64,000 bases of DNA from Bidens hawaiensis (Eukaryota; Streptophyta; Magnoliopsida; Asterales; Asteraceae). The stretch spans positions 930,001-994,000 of the forward strand of contig JAIQDT010000188.1 of NCBI GenBank assembly GCA_021521415.1. The letters are read 5' to 3'. The notes below the pieces were generated by a model. It saw only the letters and a program-made list of their open reading frames with translations. It was not told the origin of the DNA and ran no database searches. Shown piece after piece: positions 1 through 11,979 of this stretch (positions within the stretch are counted from its first letter, which is position 1; each line of letters opens with the position of its first letter). The position numbers and the translations under genes were made by a program.

Positions 1-143
1 TACATCAAGTTCTCAAGTATTATCTCGTGTGTTTACATACTCATTTAACGTATTGCTTATCTTACACTCGTATCGTATTACGTGGGGATTCCGCACCCTC
101 GTGTTACGAGATACTCCTGTGTAGATCCGGCTAGGAACCTACA
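1..143 (+). mobile_element. 3' end of the 5' LTR of the copia element
   Basis: The window opens inside an LTR. It ends in CA at 142-143, two bases before a primer-binding site, which is the expected LTR/leader boundary. The TG start lies upstream of the window. Confidence 0.75.
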
Positions 144-145
144 AT

Positions 146-157
146 TGGTATCAGAGC
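146..157 (+). other. Primer-binding site (tRNA-iMet) of the copia element
   Basis: TGGTATCAGAGC, the standard plant retrotransposon sequence complementary to the 3' end of initiator methionine tRNA, lies just after the LTR end. Confidence 0.93.
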
Positions 158-357
158 AATTGCTCGTGATTGTGTGGTTCGGGATTATCACACGGGTGTT
201 AAGATCGTTCCGTTTGACTATTCAAGGAACGAGTTTACGTTGAAATACTTTGTTTTTGTCGTTTGTCCATCTTCCCTCATCGAATATACCTCCAAATCAC
301 CCTCACGACCCTCGCAATAAACCTAACTAAAACCTGCAAAACTCAGTTGTTCATCAA

Positions 358-588
358 GCGAAGTTTCCATCACAAAAGGTAGGTTTTAAGCGAACATATA
401 GGGTTTAAGCAAAGATATAATATTTGGCGAAGTTGTTCAGCGAACTTAAGCCCAAGCGATGTTAAGTAGCAGGCGAAGTTGTTAGGCTAGCGAAGTTGTT
501 CAGATTTAAGGTTCAAGCAAAGTTATATTAAAGAGAAATTATATTAAAGAAGTTAGATTAAAGCGAAGCGAAGTTATATTAACTTCGC
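358..588 (+). repeat. GCGAAGTT motif cluster in copia leader, with stem-loop
   Basis: Exact GCGAAGTT occurs at 358, 427, 473, 490 and 568, and its reverse complement AACTTCGC at 581, with further near copies. The copies at 568-575 and 581-588 form an 8-bp perfect stem with a 5-nt loop. The same motif recurs at 8032-8681 between pol and the env-like ORF. It lies in the untranslated leader, where packaging or dimerisation signals would be expected; a function is only inferred. Confidence 0.8.
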
Positions 589-642
589 TATTGTTGTTCA
601 CAGAATTCTGTTTTTTGATTCTTTAATCTCTATTCTTCAACT

Positions 643-3276
643 ATGACTTCAATAAACATCACAGAGCTGGTAAAGATGGAGGTTGAAGCCGGTTCAGAAA
701 TTAAAGCTTCAAAACTGCTTAAGGGTACCGATTTCGTTGCATGGAAAGATCATTTTGAACAGTATGTGAAGTATCAAGATGCTAAGATGTGGGTTTGCAT
801 TCAAGACGGGTACATTCCACCAACATCCATGTTTGAAGATCGTGAACAAATTAAGAAGTACGGTAAGATGGAAGAGGACGAAAAGAAAATGTATGAGGCA
901 GAGAGTAAAACTCATGCAGCTATAACAATGGCTCTTCCACAAGAGATTCTTCATACCTTCAAGAAATTCAAAACTGGTAGAGAGCTATGGGAAGCACTAG
1001 AAAATAGATATGAAGGTAATGTAGGGATACGTACTTCCAAGACAAAGCTGCTAAAGACCCAATTCTCTGTATTCAAGTATTTGAAAAATGAATCACTTGA
1101 TGATATCATCACACGATATTATCATTTGATGACCGAACTAAATAATTACTCCATTGAATACAAGGAAGAAGAGGTAGTAGAGAAACTTCTTGATGCTCTT
1201 CCACCGAAATGGGAAATGTACACTGTACTGATGAGAGAAGATAAAGATTTTGACAAGATTGATTTGGAAACAGTGGTCAAAAAGTTACGAAATTTTGAAC
1301 TTAACATGGCTCGAAAGGAGACACCAACTGATTAGGTTCAGGATCCGGGAATGTATGGTGCTAAAGTCACTCCGAGCTCAAGTTCAAAATTAGAATCCAC
1401 TGCCTACTACTCTAAGGGGGAATCAAACTCCACTCCAGATAGTCATGTGATTCTCAATATGGATGGTGACGTATGTTTAGTAGCGGGAGGGAGTAATACC
1501 TCAAAGCCTCAAACTACAACTGGAAATTTCTCATCCAATGCTCCAAACAATAACTACTCACAGATGCCTATGAGTGTGAAATCTGTTGAACAACAGTTTG
1601 CCCTCTATGCATCTTTCATTGCATCTTATGAGAACTATATCAAAGGTAAAATAGTAGACCCTACAACTTTGGATGAAGACTATGATCAGATCGATGCTGA
1701 TGATTTGGAAGAGATGGATCTGCAGTGGTAGATGGCTATGATAGTAAGAAGGGTAAAGAGATTCATGAAGAAAACGGGTAGAAAGTTCGTTGGAGAAAGA
1801 CCAGGGTTTGATAAATCAAAGGTTCGATATTACAACTGTCAACAAAATGGACACTTTGCTAAGGAATGTACAAATGAGAGAGTCGAACGAAGTCAGAACA
1901 GGCCTGCACAACAGAATGGGGGTGGTAGTGAAAATAGGGCTATGGTATCTCGACAGAATGGTGGATACAACTGGAATATACAAGTTGAGGAAGTGTTTGA
2001 ACAGGCTAATTTGGTAAACATCAAAACTGGAGGAAGTGAGAGAGAGACGGGAGAAGATCAGACATACATGGCAGAAGTGAACGATCAGCTCTCTAAGGTA
2101 AGTTCTGAACTTCATTGTGAACAATGTGAAAATCTGTCTGAACAATTAAAAACATTAACTGATCAGTTTGTTAGTTTGGATACTCAATTTAAAATCCTGA
2201 AAGAAGAACATCACTACTCTAAAACTAAAGAAAATAGTTACTCGGTAAAAATAAAAGCTAGTGAAAAGGATATCCGAAGTCTTAAAGCCAGTCTAGCTGA
2301 AAAAATACAAGTAATTGATCTTAGTTATGAAGTGTTAGAAGAAAAGACCAAACTAATTGCTGAAAAAGATAAACAGATAGCTGATTACCAGGTAAAAGTG
2401 GTGGAACTAAACAGAAAAATTGAACAATTTAGAAATTCTTCAGCAATGCTAGATCACATCATAAGTGTTCAACGTTCCCCGGTTAACAAAGGGGGAATTG
2501 GATTTTCTGAAGTTCCACCACCATATAACAATAACTATACTTATGATCCTAGTGATCAGCAATCTGCGAATGTTGAGATTAGTCAGACAGTTCCAATCAA
2601 AGTTTCTACTAAAGAAACTGAAGTTAATAAGAGCAAAACGAGTAAGTCAAGTTCTAATGTTGCAATTTATGTCCCTAGCTCTGTCTCATCAGATTCGGAC
2701 AAGTCATCCGAATTGGGTGAGATAAAGGAAGAGGTTGTGTTACTAAAACGTGGGGAGGAATATAAGCCTGATGAAAAGAAATCTTCCCTAAATCAGTTCG
2801 TCCCACCATATGTTAGACAAACGGGTAGTAACGCAACCTCGACATCTGCAACAACTGTTGAGACGAAAGTTCAAAACAGAAGTTGTTTCAGATGCAATAA
2901 AGTAGGACACCTTGTTGCTGATTGTCCTCTAAAACAGAGAAAATTTAGAGGTATGAGGCCTCCGAAAACAGAGAATAAAAGGAATACTAATTATGATGTT
3001 GGTAAGAATGTGAACACACCGACTTTCAGTCATTGGACTAATCAAAGATTTCAAAGAAATCAGTCTCGTATTTTCCCAGTAAACTACCAAACCAACAATT
3101 ATAATTCAGTTAATTCACGAAGAGTTGGATGGCCTCATAGCCAGTCCTCTAGAAGGTTTCCATTCATAACTTACAGAAACTATCCTCAAACTGACTTTGG
3201 GCTATCAAGGTACTGGATACCTGATAACAGGTTTACTCAACCCAAGACCAGAAGGTCTTGGGTCCCCAGATTTTAA
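643..3276 (+). pseudogene. copia gag, interrupted by in-frame stops
   Basis: This codes for a capsid/nucleocapsid polyprotein. One reading frame runs from the ATG at 643 to the TAA at 3274, broken by TAG codons at 1333 and 1729. The N-terminal 230 codons carry the UBN2/DUF4219-type copia gag domain (a W-x-D core near residue 33, then the A-L-P motif and the E-x-L-W-E motif). The region 2090-2450 is Lys/Glu-rich with heptad spacing, a probable coiled coil as known in Sirevirus Gag. A CCHC zinc knuckle is intact at about 2884-2925 (C-x2-C-x4-H-x4-C); an upstream one at about 1830-1870 has Tyr where the first Cys belongs. The C-terminal third is basic. The two premature stops make it non-functional unless read through. 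Confidence 0.88.
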
Positions 3277-3324
3277 TCTATTTCTTTAATTGTGTAGGAA
3301 CAGTCAAACAGGGATGTAAACAAT

Positions 3325-6300
3325 ATGTGGGTTGTTGACAGTGGTTGTTCCCGGCACATGACTGGTAACAAGAAATTGTTACGTGACTGGAAATCTGTTC
3401 AAGGAGGAAGGGTTAGTTTCGCTGGAGAGAGTGGTGGAAGAATCAGTGGTATTGGAACTGTGACGAATGGAAGAATAAAGTTAGAGAAGGTGAATTTTGT
3501 GGAAGAGTTGAAGCATAACTTGTTGAGTGTATCTTAGATTTGTGACAAAGAATACACGGTGCATTTTACTAAAAATGAGGCAATCATTCTTTATCCTGGT
3601 TTCAAGATACCAGAGGCCTGGGTTGTGATGAGAGCTCCAAGAGATAAGAACACGTATGTAATGGATATGAGGTCAACTGAGATGACAACAGAAGAGTCAT
3701 GTCTTCTGTCAAAGGCAACTGAGTCTGAGTCAGAGTTATGGCATCGAAGAATGGGACATATACATCTTCGCAAAATGAATTACATTGTCAAGAATGGGCT
3801 GGTACTTGGGGTTCCCTTGAAGAATTTTAACTTTGAAGATCAATGCTTGTCATGCAAGAAAGGAAAGCAACACAAAAAGCCTCATCACTCCAAGAAGGTT
3901 AACTCAATTGTCAACACCCTAGACCTACTACACATGGATCTCTTTGGTCCTGTAAATGTAAAGAGTCTAGGTGGAACGTCATACTGCTTGGTTGTAACCG
4001 ATTATTACTCTCGATACTCTTGGGTATACTTTCTGAAGGCAAAAGATGAGACAGTTCAGTTGGTAATTAACTTGATTACCAAGGTTGAAAATATTGTTGG
4101 GAGAAAAGTTAAGTACATCAGGAGTTATAATGGTACAGAGTTCAAGAACAATCAGATGGAGATGTTCTGCTAACAGAAAGGGATAGAACATCAGTACAGT
4201 GCCCCATATACTCAACAACAAAATGGAGTAGCTGAAAGGAAGAATAGAACTCTAATCGAAGGCGCCAAGACCATGCTGGCAGATGCTAAACTTCCCGTGG
4301 TGTTCTGGGCTGAGGCTGTGGCTACAGCTTGTTACATCCTTAATCGTGTTTTAACTGTTAAAAGATTAAATAAAACCTGTTATGAACTTATGCATGGTAG
4401 AAAGCCAAACTTGAAAGGTCTTGAACCTTTTGGGTCCCCATGTTCGATATTAAAGACTAACTCTAAATTTGGTGAGAAAGCTGACGAAGGTATTTTAGTT
4501 GGCTATATTGTTGGGACACCCAACAAAAGAGTCTTTAATTTATCGAACAGCAAGTTTGAGGTGGTCTGTAACACTGACATTACTAGTTACAAATCACCAA
4601 GGCCTAGCATGGGACCGGCGGAGGCTTTTGACTATGATAAGCTTTTCAAATCTTTTAATATGCCCTACTTGGATTTTGCAGACATTGATGAGAAAATTGC
4701 TTCACAGATTCTGTATGACGACGAGGAGAACATTGTGCAACGTCCGCAATATGATGAAAATCAACCAACCTCGTCAAGTGCAGTTGATACTCCTGTTGTA
4801 TCGGATGAATATGAATTCTAAAATCCATTTCACTCTCAGCCTCAATCTCACACTGATGAACTCTCTTCAAATCTTGAGAATGATCTGGAAGTCGGTCTGG
4901 TTCAGACTACTAAAATTCACAAGAATCATCCTTTGGAGAATGTGATAGGTAATCCTTCTTACGGTGTTCGTACAAGAAAAAGTTTGGATGAACACAAGCT
5001 TTAAAGATACGGGTATTATAAATGAATGCTTGTACACCTGCTTCATCAGCCAGATTGAATCAAAGAATTATCAGATGGCACTGAAGGATAGCTCGTGGGT
5101 TGAAGCTATGCAGGAAGAACTGGCACAGTTTGAGAAGATGGAAGTATGGCAGTTAGTTAAAAAACCGCAAGAAGTGAACGCTATCGGTACAAAATGGGTA
5201 TTTAAATGTAAGAAAGATGAGAAGGGGATAATCATACGGAACAAGGCAAGATTGGTAGTAAAAGGGTTTAATCAGCAAGAAGGAATCGATTACAACGAAG
5301 TGTTTGCTCCTGTGGCAAGATTGGAGGCAATTCGATTATTTCTGGCATTTGCTGCACACAAAGAGATGAAAGTGTTCCAGTTAGATGTGAAAAGTGCCTT
5401 TCTTAATGGTAAAGTCGATGAGGTGGTGTATGTTGAACAACCTCCGGGTTCTCCTGACCCAGATTTTCCTTATCATGTGTACAAACTGAGTAAAGCATTA
5501 TATGGGTTACATCAGACTCCTCATGCCTGGTACGCAACATTGTCAGACTACTTGCTAGAAAATGGGTTTGAAAGAGGAAAGATTGATAGTACGCTATTTG
5601 TCAAGAGAAAAGGGGGAGAGTTTCTTCTCGTTCAGGTTTATGTGGACGACATCATTTTTGCTGCATCAAAAGTCACTATGTGTCAGGAATTTGAAGCGGT
5701 CATGAAGAAGAGGTTTGAGATGAGGGCCATGGGCGAATTAACTTCCTTTTGGGATTGCAGGTAGATCAGAAGAAAGATGGCATGTTTATTCATCAAACGA
5801 AATATGTCCTTGATGTGCTCAAACGCTTCAAGATGGATGATAGTACCCCATTTGACACTCCAATCTGCGTCAACCACAAACTGGATGCTGATTCCGACAG
5901 TGATGAAGATGTGGATCCCACTCAATATCGAGCAATCATAGGTTCCTTAATGTATCTAACCGCATCTATACCTGACATTATGTTTGCAGTTTGTCTTTGT
6001 GCTCGTTTTCAGGCAAGCCCGAAGGAATCTCACATGAAGGGAGTGAAGAGAATCTTGCGGTATCTCAAAGGCAAGCCTAAGTTGGGATTGTGGTACACGA
6101 AAGGGGGAGAACTGGATTTGGTAGCTTACACAGATTCTGACTATGGAGGTTGCAATCAGAACGGGAAGTCAACAACCGGTGGATGTCAGTTTCTCGTAGG
6201 AAGATTGGTGTTGTGGCAGTGCAAGAAGCAGACCTCAGTAGCCATTTCCACCTGCGAAGCAGAGTACATGGCAGCATCAAACTGCTGCTCCCAGGTTTTA

Positions 6301-6585
6301 TGGATACAACAGCAATTGCGCGATTATGGTCTGAATTTCACTCAAACTCCTATTTGCATTGATAACACTGCTGCAATCTCAGTAATTAACAATCCCTTTA
6401 AACACAGCAAAACTAAACATATTGACATTCGTCATCATTTTATACGGGATTGTGCTGAGAAGAAATTAATTGTGCTTGAAAAGGTTGATTCTTTGGATAA
6501 TGTTGCCGATCTTTTTACTAAAGCGTTTGACCGATCCCGTTTTCAAAATCTTGTTGAGCTTAATGGGATGATCAATCCCGAGTAA
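3325..6585 (+). pseudogene. copia pol (PR-IN-RT-RH), inactivated
   Basis: Codes for protease, integrase, reverse transcriptase and RNase H in copia order. It stays in the gag frame until about 4990, then shifts by one base, and shifts again at about 5750. The protease Asp-Ser-Gly motif (VDSG) is present at about 3333. The integrase has its HHCC zinc site at about 3740-3860, but the second catalytic Asp is Tyr (I-R-S-Y-N-G-T-E-F at about 4120). In-frame stops lie at 3535 (TAG), 4171 (TAA) and 4819 (TAA). RT retains YVDD at about 5640-5650. RNase H retains the D-S-D-Y-G motif and the late D-N-T-A motif. The stops, two frameshifts and the lost integrase Asp make it a clear pseudogene. Confidence 0.93.
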
Positions 6586-6595
6586 CCTTGTTTTC

Positions 6596-6598
<3 letters not shown>

Positions 6599-6632
<34 letters not shown>
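6599..6632 (+). repeat. 34-nt poly(A) tract just after pol
   Basis: An uninterrupted run of 34 A starts 13 bases after the pol stop codon. It is followed by more element sequence rather than by an insertion boundary. It could be slippage expansion or the scar of a poly(A)-tailed insertion. Confidence 0.85.
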
Positions 6633-6634
<2 letters not shown>

Positions 6635-8729
6635 ATCACTATCGCTTAAAATTATGTCGTTTGCTTAAGTTTGAAGGACATATCCTCGGATATGTTAGGT
6701 CCTTACTTCTACTTGTAGATTATGAGGATAGTCATTAACCAGAAGACTGAAAGTGACCGGGCGGTTTATGATGGGTTTTTATTCTTTTGCTGAAAAATAG
6801 TCGTTCATACTTAGTTAGACGGACACATACTCGTATGTGGTCTGTCCAGCTGATCCATTGGATCTTCAGGATAGCCGTTTATCTGAAGACTTTGACTTGA
6901 TCGGGGCGATAGGATTTAAAAATTTTTTTTGGGAGATGATATAATTTTTCAAGTCTATAACTTCGTAAGAAGTTTCAATACAGTGTTAAAATAAAAATTG
7001 ATCCAACCTTCGAAAGTGATAGAACAACTGATTTTGTGTGCTCAACTGGTGAAGTTATTAGGCCTAAAAGATTCTAGAACATTCATTGTATGTTACGGTA
7101 GCTTTCTATGGTGCGCAAAAGTAGAAGTGATACAAACTAAATATACTCGATTTAATGTGGAAAACCATTTTTAGTTGTGCATGTCTCCATATACATCTTT
7201 CCGAATGATAGGCAGAAAAGTGATTACCCAGTCATACACGAGCCCGTGAGTGTTCTGATTCCCGCGAAGATAGTGTTAAGTACCTGCAGTGATCCATATT
7301 CGGGACTTGCAGTTGGCTACAATTTGGAGTTGTATTAATGTTCTTATTTGTATAAAAAAAATGTATATTATTAAGCCTTCTGAAGCTTAAGTTGTTTCAA
7401 ATATCTATAAAAGGCAAGAAAGAATATTTCAAGCATAAGAAAAAACGGGAAGAAGACTCTAAAGATAAATGTGTGCTCATTGTTTAATCAGACACTACGG
7501 GTCGAAGTCAACTCAGGGTGACTTGGGGAAAGCCAAATACGCTTTGAGAATAGATAGGAGGCATCACAATCTCTCATGTGATGTCCATCTAAATTTTGAG
7601 CTTAATTGAACCTAATCCGTATCACAGAAGCGATGAAAACCATACTAAGTTTTGTACCTGCTTACAACTTATTTCTTTATGTCATAATACCGCTGAACAT
7701 GGATCTATGTGACAGCCACTTAATTAGTATGATTCATGTTCGGATCTTTTCTAAAACATGCGGGTTCTCGTCAAGACTGAAATTTGATCCCGTCTATTCT
7801 ATTTTACTCAAATTTTCGTTTTGTATTTCGCTTTATGGTTTACATTTAAATAACTTGGTTACTTGGTTCCTTGATCGTCAAGTATAAATTTTTACCGGAA
7901 ATTTTAAACAGCAAATTGTTCCTTGTGTAAAGGTTCGGTCTTAAAATGGGCGATGTTTTGTGTGTAATTCTCAAATTTTTATAAACCAGCGATGTTAACT
8001 AAATGGTGAAGTTCACTTATAAGCAACACAGGCGAAGTTGACCAGCCTTTGACTTGGCGAAGTTAGGTTTGGGGCGAAGTTATCACAACTTCGCCTCTTG
8101 GGTTTTCTTCCACCTATATAAGGGGTTGTTGGTTAAACAAGTCAAATTATTTTCAAACCCTCTAACCCTCGGCGAACTTATACCCCGAATCGAACCTCTT
8201 ATTGTTTGATCTCTGTCAGTGATAAAGGTTTGTAGGATCATTGTGACCCGTAATTCGCAACATTCGATGATAATCAGTGTCTTGATGATCCAATTTGTGG
8301 CTTCGGTTGAACGGCTCTTTAAACCCTCGTTCTACAATTCGTGTTAACGGTGTTTTTGTCAAGATATGGTCATCTGAATCTCTATCGTACAACCTTTGTC
8401 GTGTTTTCATCCTCAAATTGGCCAAAACTAGCTACAATTGAATCATTATGATGCACCGATTAAGAGGCGATGTTAGGGTTTAGGCGAAGTTGTTCATAAC
8501 TTCGCCATTTGACTAACTTCGCCTGCACAGAAACTTAATACCTAATTTTTCTGGTTTATTGATATATACTCTCTAGCGAAGTTGGTTATGTATACTGATC
8601 TGTTTACTCAGGAGAAGTTGGGCTTCTGCGAAGTTAAACATAAAAGATATCATAACTTCGCTCATGGTAATAGGCGAAGTTATGATCTGATACGTCAATG
8701 TTCTAACTTAGGCCGTTTGTTGTGCAGAT
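6633..8729 (+). other. Spacer between pol and env-like ORF
   Basis: About 2.1 kb without recognisable coding. Its 3' part (8032-8681) is crowded with the GCGAAGTT/AACTTCGC motif that also marks the 5' leader, which ties the spacer to the same element. No splice acceptor could be assigned with confidence. Confidence 0.6.
8032..8681 (+). repeat. Second GCGAAGTT/AACTTCGC stem-loop cluster
   Basis: Exact GCGAAGTT at 8032, 8057, 8074, 8484, 8576, 8628 and 8674; AACTTCGC at 8087, 8498, 8515 and 8654. Perfect 8-bp stems form at 8074-8094 (loop 5), 8484-8505 (loop 6) and alternatively 8628-8661 or 8654-8681. The cluster ends about 50 bases before the start codon of the env-like ORF. Confidence 0.85.
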
Positions 8730-11430
8730 ATGGCTGCTGTGGCAGGTGCTGGTGGTGCTGGTGATGACGAAGATGGTGACAACAACCGACAGTTCTTTCC
8801 GGGTCACAACATGTATATCACTTTGGATCCGGATGCTAGTGGTATAGACGACTATCGTGAGATCATTTCATTCCTCGTTCGCTCATGTATTTTTCACGCC
8901 ATCACGACTACTCTCCCCATTTCGCTACCAAATATCGAAGACTTTTAGCAAACGGTTGAATATGACTGTAGAGTTGATCCTCCGGTTATGCGCGTTACAG
9001 TGAACAATCAGGTGGTACAGTTCTCGGCAGATCAAATAAGGGTTGCTTTACAGTTCATGGTTGAAACTACAAATGATCCAACAGACTTTCCGGCTACATT
9101 CAGAGATGGTGCATTTTTGCGTATGGGTTAATCGGGTGCATTTTTGCGTATGGGTTAATCGGGTCCGTTAGGTGACACTCAACGGAGAAAGGGATTTTTA
9201 TTATATCAGTGGCGGTTTCTGATGCACGTGATGATAGTGTGCATGTCTGGTCGTAAAGCTGGTACAGACGGTATGGGGGCAACGATGCAATCTACAATGA
9301 CTGCCCTGACTTACAACAAGCCCTACAGCTTTAGTCAGATGGTGTTTTATATGATTGATCGTCAGAGACGCGCGGTCGCTAGGGAAAGATTTTTTATGTA
9401 TCCGAGATTCCTACAGATGATTCTGAATCACGTAGCTCCTACTCTGCCTCAATGACGTCCTATCCGTTATGTTGAAAGTGTGAGTAAGAGAATTTTTGCG
9501 CAATGTAGGTCATCAAGTGCTCGTAGCAAACCAGAACTTCGTTCGCAGCACACTGCATTGTTTGGTTATTTGGTGAATCCTGCTTATGTTGCTCCTCCAG
9601 GAGATGAATTTCTTGATCCGGCACCGCAACAGGCTATGTTCCTCAACCACCAACTGTGGTACAGCAAGCACCGCCTGCTGATCCTATTGTCGATCCGGAG
9701 CAACAGGTTGATCTTGAAATTGCCTTTGGAGGGTAAGGTTTCTTTGACATGGACCGGGTTGATCCAGCTGCTGAAATTCAAGCCTCTGTAGCTGAGGTGT
9801 CTGGGGTAAATGTGTCCATGGTCGCTACATCGGTGGCGGATTCTGAGAGAACCGATTCTGACTCCTCCACTGACGATATCGTAGAAGCACAACAGATTCT
9901 TGCCAGACAAGAAAGAATACATGGAAATAGAAAGAAAGATTCGGATGACAGCGAATCCGATTATGAGGAGGATTTGTATCGTTTGGTATGAAGGTCAAAG
10001 AAGGCACGGGCTGGTGAAAGTTCAAGAGTTGGTGAAAGTTCGAGGGTTGTTCATTTTTCTCCACCCTCGTTATCAGGTATTACTATGGTTCCTGCTTCTT
10101 CAACTGTCACAGCGCCGATAACCTCAAGTGTTCCCTTGGTGACCACGTCGTCATATTTTGGTACTCCTCCAACCACGTTTCAGTTTACCGCCCCAGAGAT
10201 TGTCTCTTTACCGCCTCCGTCTCTTACTCCATCGGAGGTTGTTGCACGGTTTGTTGAGTCAACGGTGGTTGCTACTGCGGGGTTGTCTGTTTCGATACCA
10301 CCCACGGTCACTATTCAGTCTACATAGGATATACCAGCTAGTTTGGGAATTCCTCCACCGTATGCACAGGATATTTCTCACATGCGTTTTGACTTTGATG
10401 CTACTTTGTCTGATTCTGAGAGGATAGCAGCTCTTGAACGGGTAGTTGCTGAACAGTCAAGAATCAATCTCATCCAAACTCAAGCTATCCAGAGACTTGT
10501 GGCAGAGAATCAGTTACAATCGTCTCTCCTTGTTGAACACGGTAAACTATTTGATGCTCTAAAACAGTTCTTAGCATCTCAGGGGGAGACGAGTTGCAAG
10601 GGTGATGAGTTGAGAACCAAAAAGAGGCAAGACAGAGACGATGATCCCAATGCATCGGAAGGTACAGGTGGTGAGTTGCCAAGAACTGAACAAACTCTTG
10701 GGACTTCCACATCTCAGGGGGAGTCTGCTGGTCAGTCAGGCGGTATGGGTGGTGAGAATGTGGTAGTTGTAGATGATGAGGAAGCGTTGGGTAATGATGA
10801 TGAGTTAGGAGATGATGTGTTAACAATTGATGAGATTGAAAAGATAGGGGAACAAATTGAGATTGATAGTGAGTTAGAAGAAGGGGAGATTGTGGATGAT
10901 GGTGTAGAACATGATATTCCAGATGTTGACAAGGTGAACGAGAGCCAAGATGCAAATGTGTCAGATGAGTCCGAGTGGGAAGAACAGCCGAGATGGAAAG
11001 AAGGCTGTGCTTAGTGGTTCTTCAAGATAAAGAAGCCTGCCGTTCCAACAATGTTTAAGAAGAGTTACAACATCAAGGGGTACACTGAGTCCAAGAAAGG
11101 TATCATCTGCTGGTTGTATGACGAACAGTTGAAGTTGTTTGTGATTAAGCGTTATGATGGAATTCAGTATTTTAAGAAGGCTTTGAGATCACTCAACACC
11201 TTGCCTGAGTGTGAGGTGAAAGACTTGGCTCGTTTGAGATTGATCAATAGGAGTGATGATGATATTGCAAGAATAATTGGAAAGATAGTATGGAAGGAAC
11301 CTGTTAAGAAGAAAAAGTTTGAACTTCTAAAGCCTCAGAAGGGAAGGTTAGTTGAAGATAAGGATAGGGGAATGCGGGCTGATGGCAAGCCCTTGATGGT
11401 AATGAAGTACAAGCCGGTTCGGTGTTTATA
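8730..11430 (+). pseudogene. Env-like third ORF of the copia element
   Basis: A frame from the ATG at 8730 runs to about 9640, then shifts to another frame that continues to about 11430; the parts join into one decayed protein of roughly 880 residues. Stops interrupt it near 8946, 9129, 9156, 9453, 9989, 10325 and 11012. The N-terminal part has an aromatic W-R-F-L core and a Y-P-R-F-L-Q motif that I recall from uncharacterised proteins near copia elements in Asteraceae. The middle is Ser/Thr/Pro-rich, then comes a leucine-heptad coiled coil (about 10400-10580), an acidic stretch (10740-10980) and a basic C-terminus. There is no obvious signal peptide or membrane segment. The place after pol and the coiled coil fit the Sirevirus env-like ORF, whose function is not known. 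Confidence 0.72.
9109..9162 (+). repeat. 27-bp tandem duplication inside env-like ORF
   Basis: A 27-base unit beginning GTGCATTTTTGCG is present twice in tandem. The length is a multiple of three, so it duplicates nine codons including a TAA stop. Confidence 0.85.
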
Positions 11431-11439
11431 CGGGTGGCT

Positions 11440-11965
11440 ATTTATTTGCAAAATCATACATGTATTCGAATGCATCCTATGATTCATTCATGTATTTGAA
11501 TGTAATCTATGTATTCGGATGCATATATGTATTCGAATCCCACCAAGTAATCGATCTTATGCATGTAAGTGAGTCCAATATGTATTCGAGTTTGCATATT
11601 GTATGCGAGTCCCTTAATTGTAATCGCATGACATATTGTATTTGAGTTTATGCATGTAATCGAGTGACCTAATGTGTGCGAATATGCGCATTGCATTCGA
11701 ACGGCTAATGTAATCGAATCCCTTGTTGTATTCGAGTGTAGGAGTTGTATTCGAAAAGGGAACATGTAATCGAACATATCCAATGTAATCAAATTGAACA
11801 TGTAATCGAATCTGTGCGATGTACTAGAATGGTTCATTGTAATCGACCATAACCTTGTATTCGAATTCTATATGTAATCGGGTATACATGTATTCGATTT
11901 TGCTTAATGAAATCGAATATTACACTGTATGCGAGTATAACCCATGTATGCGAACGAGCTGTAGC
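11440..11965. repeat. Degenerate TGTAWTCGA short-repeat array
   Basis: Over about 520 bp, variants of TGTATTCGAAT or TGTAATCGAAT recur roughly every 20 bp, some two dozen times, nearly all in the same orientation. The array lies between the last copia coding sequence and a gypsy LTR. It may belong to the LTR, since the two solo LTRs in this window also hold arrays of a different short motif ending in CGAAT. Confidence 0.8.
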
Positions 11966-11979
11966 TTTTTGGTCTGTTT

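Larger units (their letters stand above)
1..11430 (+). mobile_element. Decayed Sirevirus-like Ty1/copia element, 3' end lost
   Basis: The order is LTR end, tRNA-iMet primer site, gag with coiled coil and zinc knuckles, protease, integrase, reverse transcriptase, RNase H, then a roughly 2.1-kb spacer and a third, env-like ORF. Integrase before RT makes it Ty1/copia, and a long ORF after pol is the hallmark of the Sirevirus (SIRE/Maximus) lineage. The 3' limit is set where recognisable coding ends; no second copy of the LTR end at 1-143 was found downstream, so the 3' LTR is lost or unrecognisable. In-frame stops and frameshifts throughout show it is dead. Confidence 0.85.

Noticed and set aside
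709..954. 81-codon minus-strand open frame opposite gag
   Set aside because: Antisense shadow of the copia gag coding strand.
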